The position numbers and the translations under genes were made by a program. Below are positions 6,805 through 12,650 of a stretch of 20,003 nucleotides of DNA, one piece after another; within the stretch, counting starts at the first letter, position 1; every line of letters begins with the position of its first letter. Origin of the DNA: a virus; the IMG/VR virus record IMGVR_UViG_3300027857_000069, positions 1-20,003 of that record. One strand, given 5' to 3'. The notes beneath the pieces are model-generated. The model searched no databases and was not told the origin of the DNA. It was given only the letters and a program-made list of their open reading frames with translations.

Positions 6805-7193
6805 TGGAGGGTCTGACCGGCTGTTGCCATTTCGGTGTGGTCGGCGCGGAGGTCCACGGCAACCCACTTGCGAAGCTCGGTGAACAGCTCGATGCGCTCG
6901 TCATCCGCGAGCTTTAAATGATCCGCGAGCCTGCGGAATTCGTCCACGATCTCGTGTAGGTAGCCCAGGCACACGATGCCCTCGGCAACTTCCAGGCCGT
7001 GCTGCTTGCGGAGGATGGTCCAGAGCGCCCCGTCCTCGTCCACGCTGGCCGTCCCCACGATCTGCGGCGGGTGCTTGGCCGACTTCCCGATGATCTGAAG
7101 GAAGATCGCGCCGAGCATGGTCTGATTGCCGCGCGTGGCGACAATGGCCTTGTACTGCCAGGACGCTTGCTCGTCGGTCGGGGTGTCGAACAT
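6801..7193 (-). CDS. Hypothetical phage protein
   Basis: A 130-residue soluble protein (MFDTPTDEQASWQYKAIVAT) with a beta-rich first half and a helical, acidic second half (RLADHLKLADDERIELFTEL). No family recognised. ATG 7193 follows AGGAG at good spacing. Its stop overlaps the primase-helicase stop tail to tail through a shared CTAG, so transcripts from both sides converge here. A structured leader of about 100 nt precedes it. The CTTTAAAT variant at 6913 encodes Leu-Lys. Confidence 0.72.
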   Translation of the reverse strand: MFDTPTDEQASWQYKAIVATRGNQTMLGAIFLQIIGKSAKHPPQIVGTASVDEDGALWTILRKQHGLEVAEGIVCLGYLHEIVDEFRRLADHLKLADDERIELFTELRKWVAVDLRADHTEMATAGQTLH

Positions 7194-7210
7194 GGGGGCT
7201 CCTAAAAAGA

Positions 7211-7265
7211 GGGCTCCCCTACGCCGCCTAGTCCTTGCGGGACCGGTCTTGACGCGGGGGAGCCC
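7211..7265 (-). terminator. Nested hairpin with U-tract; possible attenuator
   Basis: Read leftward, GGGCTCCCC (7257-7265) pairs with GGGGAGCCC (7211-7219) around an inner GTCC/GGAC hairpin (7231-7243). The outer 3' arm is followed at once by TCTTTTT and then by the AGGAG of the next gene. This is terminator-like, placed in the leader of the gene at 6801-7193, so it may end the upstream unit or act as an attenuator. Confidence 0.5.
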
Positions 7266-7293
7266 AAGTCATGCACACGTCGAAGGGGGTAGC

Positions 7294-7653
7294 CTAGGCC
7301 GCCGCGCGCTCGCTGTCAAGGGCCAGACGGTGGGCCTTGCGGACGGCGGCGCGGACCTCCTTGATCGTCCGCTCCGGCTTGTCATTCCAGTTGGCGATGG
7401 AGACCGCTTCCGGGCGCTCCCCAGGCTTGGCGAGAGCCTGACAGATGAACCGCTCGGCGAGGTCGATGGAAGCCCAGCCGCCAGACGGGCCGACCGCGCG
7501 TTGCACCGCGCCGCGCAGGCAGAAACATGAGGCGTCGGGGTGGCTGGCGCTGATGCGGTCGCCCCTCTTGTTGAAGGCATAGAACCCCTTCGCCCAGCGG
7601 TCGGCGCGCTTGAACAGCGCCAGCACGCCCTTTAAAGTATCAGATGCGCTCAT
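7294..7653 (-). CDS. DUF6197-like hypothetical protein
   Basis: A 119-residue protein. Its pattern resembles DUF6197 proteins of phages and actinobacteria: an N-terminal helix, W-x-KGFYAFNKRGD, a Cys-containing segment CFCLRGAVQRA, and the closing AIANWNDKPERTIKEVR-type motif (here SIANWNDKPERTIKEV). The family's function is unknown. ATG 7653 directly follows the stop of the upstream gene, and AGAGGAGA lies inside that gene's end, so translation is coupled. The CTTTAAAG at 7631 falls in codons 6-8 (TLK). Confidence 0.65.
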   Translation of the reverse strand: MSASDTLKGVLALFKRADRWAKGFYAFNKRGDRISASHPDASCFCLRGAVQRAVGPSGGWASIDLAERFICQALAKPGERPEAVSIANWNDKPERTIKEVRAAVRKAHRLALDSERAAA

Positions 7654-8355
7654 CTATCCATCTCCTCTGTTGACGCCCGCTCGCACGGAGCCGGGCAGGT
7701 AGTTGCGGTTGAGGGGCGCGGTGTAGCTCAGCCGGGCCTTGTCCTCGTGGTTGCCCCAGTCCCGCAGGAAGAACAGCCGGGCCGCCTCCTGATAGGCGTA
7801 GAGCTGGGGGTCGGGCGCGAGGTCCGCGACCCGCTCCAGGCTGTCGGCCTGACGGCGGAGCTGCGCGGCGCGCTCACGATTGCGATGGGCGATGCCGACT
7901 TTAAAGCCACGGTTGTAGCCCTTCCGGTCGGCTTCGTCGATCTCGTGGTCATAGGCGCGTTGCGTGAGCTGCACGATCTGGTCACCCGGAACCTCGGGCA
8001 TATCCCGCCAGTCGGTACGGTCACGCGGCGAGAGGTAGCCCGTCCGCGCCCACTCCGGCGCATAGGCCCCGCTCGGCCAGAGAAGGCCGGGCACGACGGT
8101 CTGCGGCTCGGGCACGGGATGATAGCCGGTCAGCACGTTGATATGCCCCGGCTCCGTCTCCGAAGGCAGGTAGGTGCGGACGAACCGCTCCTTGATGGGG
8201 CCGTAGCTGTCGGCGCGCAGGTAGGCCGCCACCAGTCCGGGGTGGCCCTTGAACTTGAAGTGGATGCGGGCCGCGTCCAGAGCCTTGGCGTAGGCGTGGA
8301 AGTCTCCCGCGTCCTCGGAGCGCCGACCGTCCGCATATTGATAGATCAGCTTCAT
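7654..8355 (-). CDS. Hypothetical phage protein
   Basis: A 233-residue protein (MKLIYQYADGRRSEDAGDFH) of unknown family. It has a probable long helix (residues about 155-190, rich in Arg, Gln and Glu) and many aromatic residues near the C-terminus. ATG 8355 is preferred over an upstream in-frame ATG because GAGGAG from the end of the upstream gene precedes it; CTTTAAAG (8359) fills the space between that ribosome site and the ATG. Its central basic-helical region reads GIAHRNRERAAQLRRQADSL. It is the third gene of the four-gene unit 8808-7294. Confidence 0.72.
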   Translation of the reverse strand: MKLIYQYADGRRSEDAGDFHAYAKALDAARIHFKFKGHPGLVAAYLRADSYGPIKERFVRTYLPSETEPGHINVLTGYHPVPEPQTVVPGLLWPSGAYAPEWARTGYLSPRDRTDWRDMPEVPGDQIVQLTQRAYDHEIDEADRKGYNRGFKVGIAHRNRERAAQLRRQADSLERVADLAPDPQLYAYQEAARLFFLRDWGNHEDKARLSYTAPLNRNYLPGSVRAGVNRGDG

Positions 8356-8359
8356 CGCT

Positions 8360-8614
8360 TTAAAGCTCCTCTCGCTTCTCCAGGCCGAAGCTGGCAACCT
8401 CATCGAAGGTCACGTCGGGCTGGGTGGGGTGGGCGGGGTTCTGCGCCGAATGACGCTCGATGACGCGGGCGCATCGGTTGTACTTCGGATGCTCCTTCAG
8501 CTCGGCAAAGAAGCGCAGGGCGCACGTCTCGGCGCTGAAGCCCATGAACGTGGTCTCGTGGGCTCCGCCGTCGCAGCGCAGCCAGGACACGATGAAATAG
8601 GGTGAGCTGCTCAT
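8360..8614 (-). CDS. Small hypothetical protein
   Basis: An 84-residue protein (MSSSPYFIVSWLRCDGGAHE) with two Cys in the N-terminal half and one in the middle. Its start overlaps the upstream gene's stop by 4 nt (ATGA), and GGAG lies 9 nt before it. Its stop codon is the TAA inside a CTTTAAAG. No family recognised; it is part of the unit driven by the promoter at 8831-8860. Confidence 0.68.
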   Translation of the reverse strand: MSSSPYFIVSWLRCDGGAHETTFMGFSAETCALRFFAELKEHPKYNRCARVIERHSAQNPAHPTQPDVTFDEVASFGLEKREEL

Positions 8615-8808
8615 GCGCGCGTGCTCCAGTAGCCGATCACGTCGAACAGGATCGGGCCGACGTTGGAGAAGAAGCCGGGATACTTCTTGGAGCCGACGCC
8701 GACGCCGAACTTCCAGGCTTTAAAGCTCTTGAAGCAGAGGAGATGGACGCGCCACTTGCCGACGCTGAAATGGAGGTCGAACAGCCCGCCTTGGTCTTGA
8801 ATGGTCAT
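8611..8808 (-). CDS. Small hypothetical protein
   Basis: A 65-residue protein (MTIQDQGGLFDLHFSVGKWR), beta-rich and aromatic (KWRVHLLCFKSFKAWKFGVG; KKYPGFFSNVGPILFDVIGYW). It begins the unit 8808-7294, directly after a good promoter, with AGAGGA before the ATG. Being first after a strong early promoter fits a host-takeover or regulatory role, but that is inference from position alone. The CTTTAAAG at 8719 encodes Phe-Lys. Confidence 0.68.
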   Translation of the reverse strand: MTIQDQGGLFDLHFSVGKWRVHLLCFKSFKAWKFGVGVGSKKYPGFFSNVGPILFDVIGYWSTRA

Positions 8809-8830
8809 CGCTCTATCCTCTTCCGTTGCT

Positions 8831-8860
8831 AGGGTACACTCGGGGAGCGGCGGTTGTCAA
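8831..8860 (-). promoter_or_regulatory. Leftward sigma70-like promoter
   Basis: Read leftward: TTGACA (8855-8860), 18-bp spacer, TACCCT (8831-8836), about 15-20 nt before the ribosome site of the gene starting at 8808. The -35 lies in a short symmetric element (CGGTTGTCAACCG, 8851-8863) that could be an operator. Confidence 0.55.
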
Positions 8861-8878
8861 CCGCTCCCCTGGTCTGCC

Positions 8879-9256
8879 CTAGACCTTGATCTCGAACCGG
8901 GCCGCGTGGCCGGGATCGCCGGTCGAAGCCGCCTCATAGACCCCCGAGCCGTGGGAGGCCGCCGCAGCGTCTTCAGCCGCCCACCGGGCCGCTAGATCGC
9001 GGAGCGGCGCGCAAGCCTCCATCAGCTCCTTGGCCCGCCCGTAGGCGGTCTCCAGCTCGCCCTTGATGTAGTTCTGGCCGCCGGTACGGTTGGCCGCGTT
9101 GGAGATGCGGTAGCCCGCCGCGTCCTTGCGGAGCGCACTCAGCGAGCTATCCAGCTCCCACGCCACGCCGTCAACGACGGTCACGATCTGCGTGAAGTCG
9201 TCGCTGTCGCTCAGCTCCTCGGCGGAAACTACCAGTGCTTTAAAGGTCCTGCTCAT
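8879..9256 (-). CDS. Hypothetical phage protein
   Basis: A 125-residue protein (MSRTFKALVVSAEELSDSDD) with a beta-strand N-terminal part, then helices rich in Ala, Arg and Glu. No family recognised. GGAGG in the last codons of the upstream gene serves as its ribosome site, and the genes are 5 nt apart. The CTTTAAAG at 9239 encodes Phe-Lys in codons 5-6. It is the last gene of the SprT unit. Confidence 0.7.
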   Translation of the reverse strand: MSRTFKALVVSAEELSDSDDFTQIVTVVDGVAWELDSSLSALRKDAAGYRISNAANRTGGQNYIKGELETAYGRAKELMEACAPLRDLAARWAAEDAAAASHGSGVYEAASTGDPGHAARFEIKV

Positions 9257-9261
9257 CGCTC

Positions 9262-9660
9262 TTAGTCCTCCAAAAATTCCGGCTCAGCCGGGATCGACCA
9301 TTCGTCCGCCTCCTCGTGTGCGGCGATCACGGCGCGGCGTCGCGCCAGCTCATCCGGGTCGAGGACTACCCGGCTCTTGGACGTGCGCTTGCCATGGTCC
9401 GGGAACCATTCCCGGCGCTTCATGGTGCGCCCGTACTTCTGAAAGGTCTCGCCGGTCTCCTTCGCCAGGGGGTGGCTTGGGGCCAGTTCGCCGATCAGTC
9501 GCGCGATTGCTCCGGTCTCCTTGGGCGTGCCAAGGATCACAGAGACGCGCTTCACTAGGTCGGAGGTGGAGGTAGGCCCTTCGATCTGCCGAAGGGCCGC
9601 TCCTAGAGCCTCTTGGACCTTGTGCCGCCTAAGGCGGGGGTGAAGGTCCGCGAGCGTCAT
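9262..9660 (-). CDS. Possible winged-helix DNA-binding protein
   Basis: A 132-residue protein. Residues about 18-90 read like a winged helix: a first helix (KVQEALGAALRQIEG), PTSTSDLVKRVSVIL as the second, KETGAIARLIGELA as a recognition helix, then a basic beta-hairpin (TFQKYGRTMKRREWF) as the wing. This is inferred from the pattern; no named family is matched. Its start overlaps the stop of the SprT gene (ATGA), so the two are coupled. It could be a phage transcription factor acting on the operator families seen elsewhere in the window. The C-terminus is acidic (EPEFLED). Confidence 0.65.
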   Translation of the reverse strand: MTLADLHPRLRRHKVQEALGAALRQIEGPTSTSDLVKRVSVILGTPKETGAIARLIGELAPSHPLAKETGETFQKYGRTMKRREWFPDHGKRTSKSRVVLDPDELARRRAVIAAHEEADEWSIPAEPEFLED

Positions 9661-10598
9661 TCTCCGTCACCCTCCCCTAGGTCTTCGGCTCCCTCGATAT
9701 CGAGCTTGCCGCCGCAGTCCGCATCAGGGCAGATGAGCCGCTTTCCGTTGGCGTGCTTTGCCGTGATCCGCAGCACCAGCTCGCAGGCGTCGCATGTGCC
9801 CTTGAGGAGGTACGTCTTCTTCTTGCCGCCCCTCAGGCCGGGGTTGATTTTGGCGTGAGGGATCGGCCCCAGCTCGGCGAGGATCGGCTCGGCCCATTCG
9901 CGCCAGCCGTCGCCCGCCGTGGTGGCGGTCATCTTGCCTTCGAGCCCGACCCCGGTTGCGACCTTGCGGAAGTCGCTCCCGTGGTTGTTGCCCTTGTCCT
10001 TGATGCCGACCGTCGCATGGACCAGCTCGTGCGTCACCACGTCCGCGATGCGGGCGCTGTCGTCGAGCGTCGGGATGACGAAGATTTCAAAGGTCCCGTC
10101 TTCGGACGCCTTGTCGCTCCAGCATTGCCCGATTGCCTTGCGCCCGCCCTTCATGAAGCCCACGGAGACGCGGACCTTTTCCGGGATGGTGAAGCCGCGC
10201 TCCGCGAAGATCGGGCGAGCCGCCTTCACGAAATCGTTCAGCCACTCCTCGCGCGTGCCCTCATAGACCGCATCGGCTTTAAAGGTGAACGTCTTGGAGC
10301 CCGTGGGCGGGACCGGCGCGGCCTTCGGCTCTTTGGGAGCCTTGGGCTTGCTGGGCTTCGCCTTAGGAGGCTGGGGAGCTTCCGGCGCATCGTCGAGGAA
10401 CACGGGCGGTTCGGCTTCCGCCGATCCCGTGTGCTCGTCGTTGAGCTTGCGAGCCGTCCGATAGGCGGTCTTGCCCAGCGGGTAGCTCTTGCCAGTCCTG
10501 GTCCCGTGCAGCGTCAAATAATAGAAGCTGTCCGCCTCGTCATGCTCGACGTTATAGGGGCCAGAGCCGACGTTTGGCTCTGTGAGATGAGTTGACAT
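9657..10598 (-). CDS. SprT-like zinc metalloprotease with C-terminal zinc ribbon
   Basis: A 313-residue protein. After an N-terminal region of about 60 residues and a Pro/Lys-rich linker (about 70-100) comes a SprT-like domain with HELVH (190-194) and a third zinc ligand, His206, in NNHGSDFRKVA. A zinc ribbon follows, with Cys269, Cys272, Cys290 and Cys295. SprT/Spartan relatives include proteases that cut DNA-bound proteins. In a phage the target could be host nucleoid or DNA-protein crosslinks, which is inference. ATG 10598 is preferred over the in-frame ATG five codons upstream because GGAGG lies 8-9 nt before it. It is the first gene after the strongest leftward promoter and its operators. 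The CTTTAAAG at 10278 encodes Phe-Lys. Confidence 0.82.
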   Translation of the reverse strand: MSTHLTEPNVGSGPYNVEHDEADSFYYLTLHGTRTGKSYPLGKTAYRTARKLNDEHTGSAEAEPPVFLDDAPEAPQPPKAKPSKPKAPKEPKAAPVPPTGSKTFTFKADAVYEGTREEWLNDFVKAARPIFAERGFTIPEKVRVSVGFMKGGRKAIGQCWSDKASEDGTFEIFVIPTLDDSARIADVVTHELVHATVGIKDKGNNHGSDFRKVATGVGLEGKMTATTAGDGWREWAEPILAELGPIPHAKINPGLRGGKKKTYLLKGTCDACELVLRITAKHANGKRLICPDADCGGKLDIEGAEDLGEGDGE

Positions 10599-10624
10599 AA
10601 GTGATACCTCCATTCCAACCGGGC

Positions 10625-10653
10625 TATATAGTCCGATTGGGTAAATCTGTCAA
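10625..10653 (-). promoter_or_regulatory. Strong leftward promoter for the SprT unit
   Basis: Read leftward: TTGACA (10648-10653), exactly 17 bp, TATATA (10625-10630). This is the most consensus-like promoter in the window. Its spacer holds an operator-like palindrome (10630-10643), and a second copy lies upstream (10684-10697), so it is very likely repressible. Confidence 0.75.
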
Positions 10654-10697
10654 ATCCGCTCTCTCTAGCCGTTTTGATAGACTTACCAAATCGGGCA
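10630..10697. promoter_or_regulatory. Two operator-like copies of TACCCGATCGGGTA
   Basis: Two inexact copies of a 14-bp palindrome: 10630-10643 (10/14 match, reversed, within the promoter spacer) and 10684-10697 (11/14, forward). They face each other 54 bp apart, and the 12 bases at 10633-10644 and 10683-10694 form an 11/12 inverted repeat. Three better copies lie at 12268-12333. Confidence 0.6.
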
Positions 10698-10754
10698 TAT
10701 GCTAGGTATCGAATGCCGCTAAGGCCCCGCTCCCTGCGGGTCGCCGTCCTGCGG

Positions 10755-10783
10755 ACGATACCATGGGAATTAGGGTTTGTCAA
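10755..10783 (-). promoter_or_regulatory. Second leftward promoter upstream of the SprT unit
   Basis: Read leftward: TTGACA (10778-10783), 17 bp, TATCGT (10755-10760). It would give a leader of about 150 nt running through the strong promoter and its operators. Confidence 0.5.
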
Positions 10784-10829
10784 GAGGGTAAACCACAGCT
10801 CCGCTCTTGCTGGCCGCAGGATACCGCGA

Positions 10830-10877
10830 GGGGCGAGCCCCGCAAAGCTTCAGCTCCCCCTAGTTTCCTAGAGGGAG
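10830..10877 (-). terminator. Hairpins after the small-gene unit
   Basis: GGGGC-GA-GCCCC (10830-10841) and CTCCCCCTAG/CTAGAGGGAG (10854-10863 and 10868-10877, 9 of 10 pairs) lie downstream of the leftward gene ending at 10914. No T-run follows, so they are weak terminator candidates. Confidence 0.35.
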
Positions 10878-10913
10878 CATCCGCTTTAAAGCTAGTCGCG
10901 GGCGAAACCGCTC

Positions 10914-11255
10914 CTAGGCCGCGTCAGCTTGCGCCGGGCGGTCGATGATCGAAGCCGGGCCAAGGTCAGCCATGAAGGCCGCTTCCTGATCCGGGAAGAG
11001 CTTCCAGAACTCCGCCAGGAGCAACCCGGCCACTCGGGACACACACGCGACCTGATAGACCGCGATAGTGTCCTTGTAGATGCGGGGCGAGCCCGGAGCC
11101 TTCCAGAAGCCCAAGGCGAAGCCGGGAAGGAGGGTATAGCCTCCCGCCAGCTCTAGCGCCTTGGCCGCCCAGTCATTGCGGGCCTTCTCGTAAGAGAGCC
11201 CCGCGTTAGTGTTCGTGGGCAGATTGAATTGATAGAGGTTCAGCTTAGTTTCCAT
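10914..11255 (-). CDS. Hypothetical phage protein
   Basis: A 113-residue protein (METKLNLYQFNLPTNTNAGL) with many aromatic residues, a Gly/Pro-rich middle (LLPGFALGFWKAPGSP) and a helical segment YQVACVSRVAGLLLAEFW. It probably folds as a small globular protein rather than a membrane one. ATG 11255 was chosen over an upstream in-frame ATG because AGGGA precedes it. It overlaps the end of the 43-aa gene by 11 nt. It closes the five-gene unit. No family recognised. Confidence 0.68.
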   Translation of the reverse strand: METKLNLYQFNLPTNTNAGLSYEKARNDWAAKALELAGGYTLLPGFALGFWKAPGSPRIYKDTIAVYQVACVSRVAGLLLAEFWKLFPDQEAAFMADLGPASIIDRPAQADAA

Positions 11256-11376
11256 CGTGCGGTTCCCTGTATTCGTGAGCATACATGACGCGCTCACATT
11301 CGACCTCGCAGGCTTCGTCGAGATAGAGTTCTATTTCGCTCTCTAGCTCTTCGATTTCATAAGGATTGGGGTCCAT
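11245..11376 (-). CDS. Very acidic 43-residue protein
   Basis: This protein (MDPNPYEIEELESEIELYLD) has 15 Asp/Glu and only two Arg in 43 residues, with two Cys (EACEVECE). It is probably mostly helical. GAAGAGG precedes the ATG, which lies two bases after the stop of the two-helix membrane protein gene. Small acidic phage proteins are sometimes DNA mimics or inhibitors of host enzymes; that is a possibility, not something the sequence shows. Confidence 0.62.
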   Translation of the reverse strand: MDPNPYEIEELESEIELYLDEACEVECERVMYAHEYREPHDGN

Positions 11377-11378
11377 TG

Positions 11379-11648
11379 CTAGACCTCTTCCTTGACGTGT
11401 TTCTTCAGCTCTTCGTCGTCGTATAGGTATTCGGCGACGCATGCGAAGAAAGCCGCGATTGCCACGCCCACCTTTTGCACGGGGCCTGACCACATTTGCC
11501 CGAAGGCTGGCCAGAGACACGCGAGCAGATCAGCGAAGAAGAGCACAAGCGCCGCATGGATCAGAGCCCATTTGACGAAGTGCTTTATCTTGCTCACCTG
11601 ATGGTGCGAGACGTGGATAGCGGGGATGGGCGGGAGAACCCGTCTCAT
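11379..11648 (-). CDS. Small two-helix membrane protein, possibly holin-like
   Basis: An 89-residue protein with two likely transmembrane helices, WALIHAALVLFFADLLACLW and VGVAIAAFFACVAEYLY, joined by a short loop (PAFGQMWSGPVQK), and a charged C-terminal tail (DDEELKKHVKEEV). This layout is compatible with a holin, but no endolysin gene is in the window and it sits with early-type genes. An inner-membrane superinfection or host-interaction protein is equally possible. Its start overlaps the upstream stop (ATGA). Confidence 0.68.
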   Translation of the reverse strand: MRRVLPPIPAIHVSHHQVSKIKHFVKWALIHAALVLFFADLLACLWPAFGQMWSGPVQKVGVAIAAFFACVAEYLYDDEELKKHVKEEV

Positions 11649-11836
11649 TCCGCCAGCTCCGCCTCTAGGGCGCGTTCGTTGGCCTCCGCTTGGTGAAGGG
11701 CTTCTAGAGCCTCATCGAACTTGCGATAGCCGCGCGGGCCAGGGTCCTTGCGCCACGCCGCTTTGTAGGCGGCATTGGCTTCGCGGGTGTTCTGGCGCGC
11801 ACGGTCAAGGGCCGCACGCAACTCTTGCTTGCTCAT
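11645..11836 (-). CDS. Small helical (coiled-coil-like) protein
   Basis: A 63-residue protein (MSKQELRAALDRARQNTREA) that is almost entirely helical, with heptad-like Ala/Leu spacing. ATG 11836 is preferred over an ATG two codons upstream because AGGA sits 6 nt before it. It overlaps the start of the membrane-protein gene by 4 nt. No family recognised; a dimeric regulator or scaffold-like protein is possible. Confidence 0.62.
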   Translation of the reverse strand: MSKQELRAALDRARQNTREANAAYKAAWRKDPGPRGYRKFDEALEALHQAEANERALEAELAE

Positions 11837-11890
11837 GTTCATTCCTAACGATGTCAAAGAGCGAGGCGCGGGATGCGCCCGCACGCCTTA

Positions 11891-11960
11891 TGCCCGGCCA
11901 GCGTTTCCGCCTCCGGGCATGGGAGCTTTAAAGCTCGCTATGGTGAGGGCCTACCTCACC
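11891..11960. terminator. Hairpin cluster between leftward small genes
   Basis: Three symmetric elements: TGCCCGG/CCGGGCA (11891-11897 and 11913-11919), the 14-bp palindrome GAGCTTTAAAGCTC (11923-11936) that contains a CTTTAAAG, and GGTGAGG/CCTCACC (11942-11948 and 11954-11960). They lie after the gene ending at 11973. Termination or mRNA processing is likely but there is no T-run. Confidence 0.4.
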
Positions 11961-11972
11961 TTGGCTTGTGGT

Positions 11973-12197
11973 CTAGCTGGGCCAGACGTGCGCCAGCCAA
12001 ACCACGAAGAGCCCGAGCGATGCCGCCAGGGCGAGAGCCGCAAAGCGCACTTGGCGCTTGCCCTCCGCCTCTTCCGCAGCGCACGCCCTATCGAAGGCCG
12101 CGCATTGCTCGCGAGGGTCGGGCAGATCGGCCCAAGCCTCAACGCCCTTGGGCCATCCCGGAACCATGTGGCCGGGCCGCGTAACTGAGGTGTTCAT
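11973..12197 (-). CDS. Small tail-anchored membrane protein
   Basis: A 74-residue protein (MNTSVTRPGHMVPGWPKGVE) with a soluble N-terminal part (including CAAFDRACAAEEAEGKR) and a single C-terminal hydrophobic helix, FAALALAASLGLFVVWLAHV, ending just before the C-terminus. This predicts a tail-anchored inner-membrane protein facing the cytoplasm. ATG 12197 was chosen because GGAG precedes it at 6 nt. It is the first leftward gene after the promoter at 12229-12257, so it is probably among the earliest products. Its function is unknown; superinfection exclusion is one possibility. Confidence 0.66.
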   Translation of the reverse strand: MNTSVTRPGHMVPGWPKGVEAWADLPDPREQCAAFDRACAAEEAEGKRQVRFAALALAASLGLFVVWLAHVWPS

Positions 12198-12228
12198 AGG
12201 TCGCTCCGTTGCTTGTGACAACGCCAGT

Positions 12229-12257
12229 ATCCTAGCAAATCCCTAACGAAACGTCAA
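12229..12257 (-). promoter_or_regulatory. Leftward promoter for the small early genes
   Basis: Read leftward: TTGACG (12252-12257), 17 bp, TAGGAT (12229-12234). The predicted start near 12222 gives a leader of about 25 nt to the ATG at 12197. Three operator-like palindromes lie directly upstream. Confidence 0.62.
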
Positions 12258-12267
12258 CGCCGCTATA

Positions 12268-12333
12268 TACCCGATTTGGCATATGCCGCCCCTGCTATAT
12301 CTACCCGATCCGCTAGACATACCCGAACGGGTA
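12268..12333. promoter_or_regulatory. Three operator-like copies of TACCCGATCGGGTA
   Basis: Copies at 12268-12281 (11/14), 12302-12315 (12/14) and 12320-12333 (13/14; TACCCG-AA-CGGGTA). They lie upstream of the leftward promoter, with spacings of 34 and 18 bp, compatible with cooperative binding. A TATATA (12264-12269) just left of the first copy lacks a good -35. Confidence 0.68.
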
Positions 12334-12388
12334 AGCGCCCACGCAATGCGCTCCTATCGGGAGCGATGGCACAGCGCATGCTCTGACC

Positions 12389-12473
12389 TTACAACTGTAA
12401 ACTCGCATTACAGGTGTAATCTACGCGTCCGTTGTCTTACAGTTGTAAAAGGCCCTCCAGTTTACAGGTGTAA
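12389..12473. promoter_or_regulatory. Four TTACA-N2-TGTAA operator-like palindromes
   Basis: Copies at 12389-12400 (TTACAACTGTAA), 12408-12419 (TTACAGGTGTAA), 12437-12448 (TTACAGTTGTAA) and 12462-12473 (TTACAGGTGTAA). Starts are 19, 29 and 25 bp apart. Such an array is typical of a dimeric repressor or activator. A fifth exact copy lies in the SNF2 helicase gene at 4027. Confidence 0.75.
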
Positions 12474-12552
12474 GACCGGTGGGGGTGCCGGGTGGGTCTT
12501 GGTTTGCGCGTCCGCGTGTGTATGCCTCCCAACGTCCTAGCACGCGGCGTCG

Positions 12553-12614
12553 GAAAAATTTCGGAAATCCGAGTAGACCAGGGTAGACCCACTGACAACA
12601 TTGAAAAATTTCGG
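12553..12614 (+). repeat. Direct repeats before the late promoter
   Basis: GAAAAATTTCGG occurs at 12553-12564 and 12603-12614, exactly 50 bp apart. Between them GTAGACC occurs at 12573-12579 and 12583-12589, 10 bp (one helical turn) apart. The second long copy ends one base before the -35 of the rightward promoter, so activator or repressor binding is likely. Confidence 0.6.
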
Positions 12615-12615
12615 C

Positions 12616-12643
12616 TTGACTTCTGGGAACGCCAGTCTATCTT
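12616..12643 (+). promoter_or_regulatory. Rightward promoter for the packaging module
   Basis: TTGACT (12616-12621), 16-bp spacer, TATCTT (12638-12643). The predicted start (12649-12651) coincides with the ATG at 12651, which implies a leaderless or nearly leaderless mRNA. Confidence 0.5.
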
Positions 12644-12650
12644 AGTCACC

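Larger units (their letters stand above)
10599..10913. promoter_or_regulatory. Regulatory gap between leftward units
   Basis: This 315-bp gap has no convincing gene. It holds two leftward promoters, two copies of the 14-bp operator-like palindrome, a GCATATGC palindrome (10695-10702), hairpins at 10830-10877 and one CTTTAAAG (10885). Short GC-rich repeats (CCTGCGG at 10734 and 10748, CCGCAGG near 10815) add further potential structure. Confidence 0.7.
12198..12650. promoter_or_regulatory. Divergent regulatory region between early and late modules
   Basis: This 453-bp AT-richer gap has no supported gene. From left to right: a leftward promoter; three copies of the 14-bp operator palindrome; GGCATATGCC (12278-12287); a CGCTCC/GGAGCG hairpin (12349-12365); four TTACA-N2-TGTAA palindromes; a GC-rich stretch (12474-12550); paired direct repeats; and a rightward promoter abutting the small terminase gene. 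It is the likely switch between the two transcription directions. Confidence 0.8.

Noticed and set aside
9753-10595. A 280-codon + strand frame opposite the SprT gene
   Set aside because: Antisense to a gene with clear zinc-binding motifs; its product is low-complexity and has no ribosome site.
12283-12540. An 85-codon frame in the regulatory region
   Set aside because: It runs through four palindromes and a GC-rich stretch, has no ribosome site, and reads like noise.
12492-12650. N-terminal extension of the small terminase from 12492
   Set aside because: The extension would contain the direct repeats and the promoter; the product there is not protein-like.
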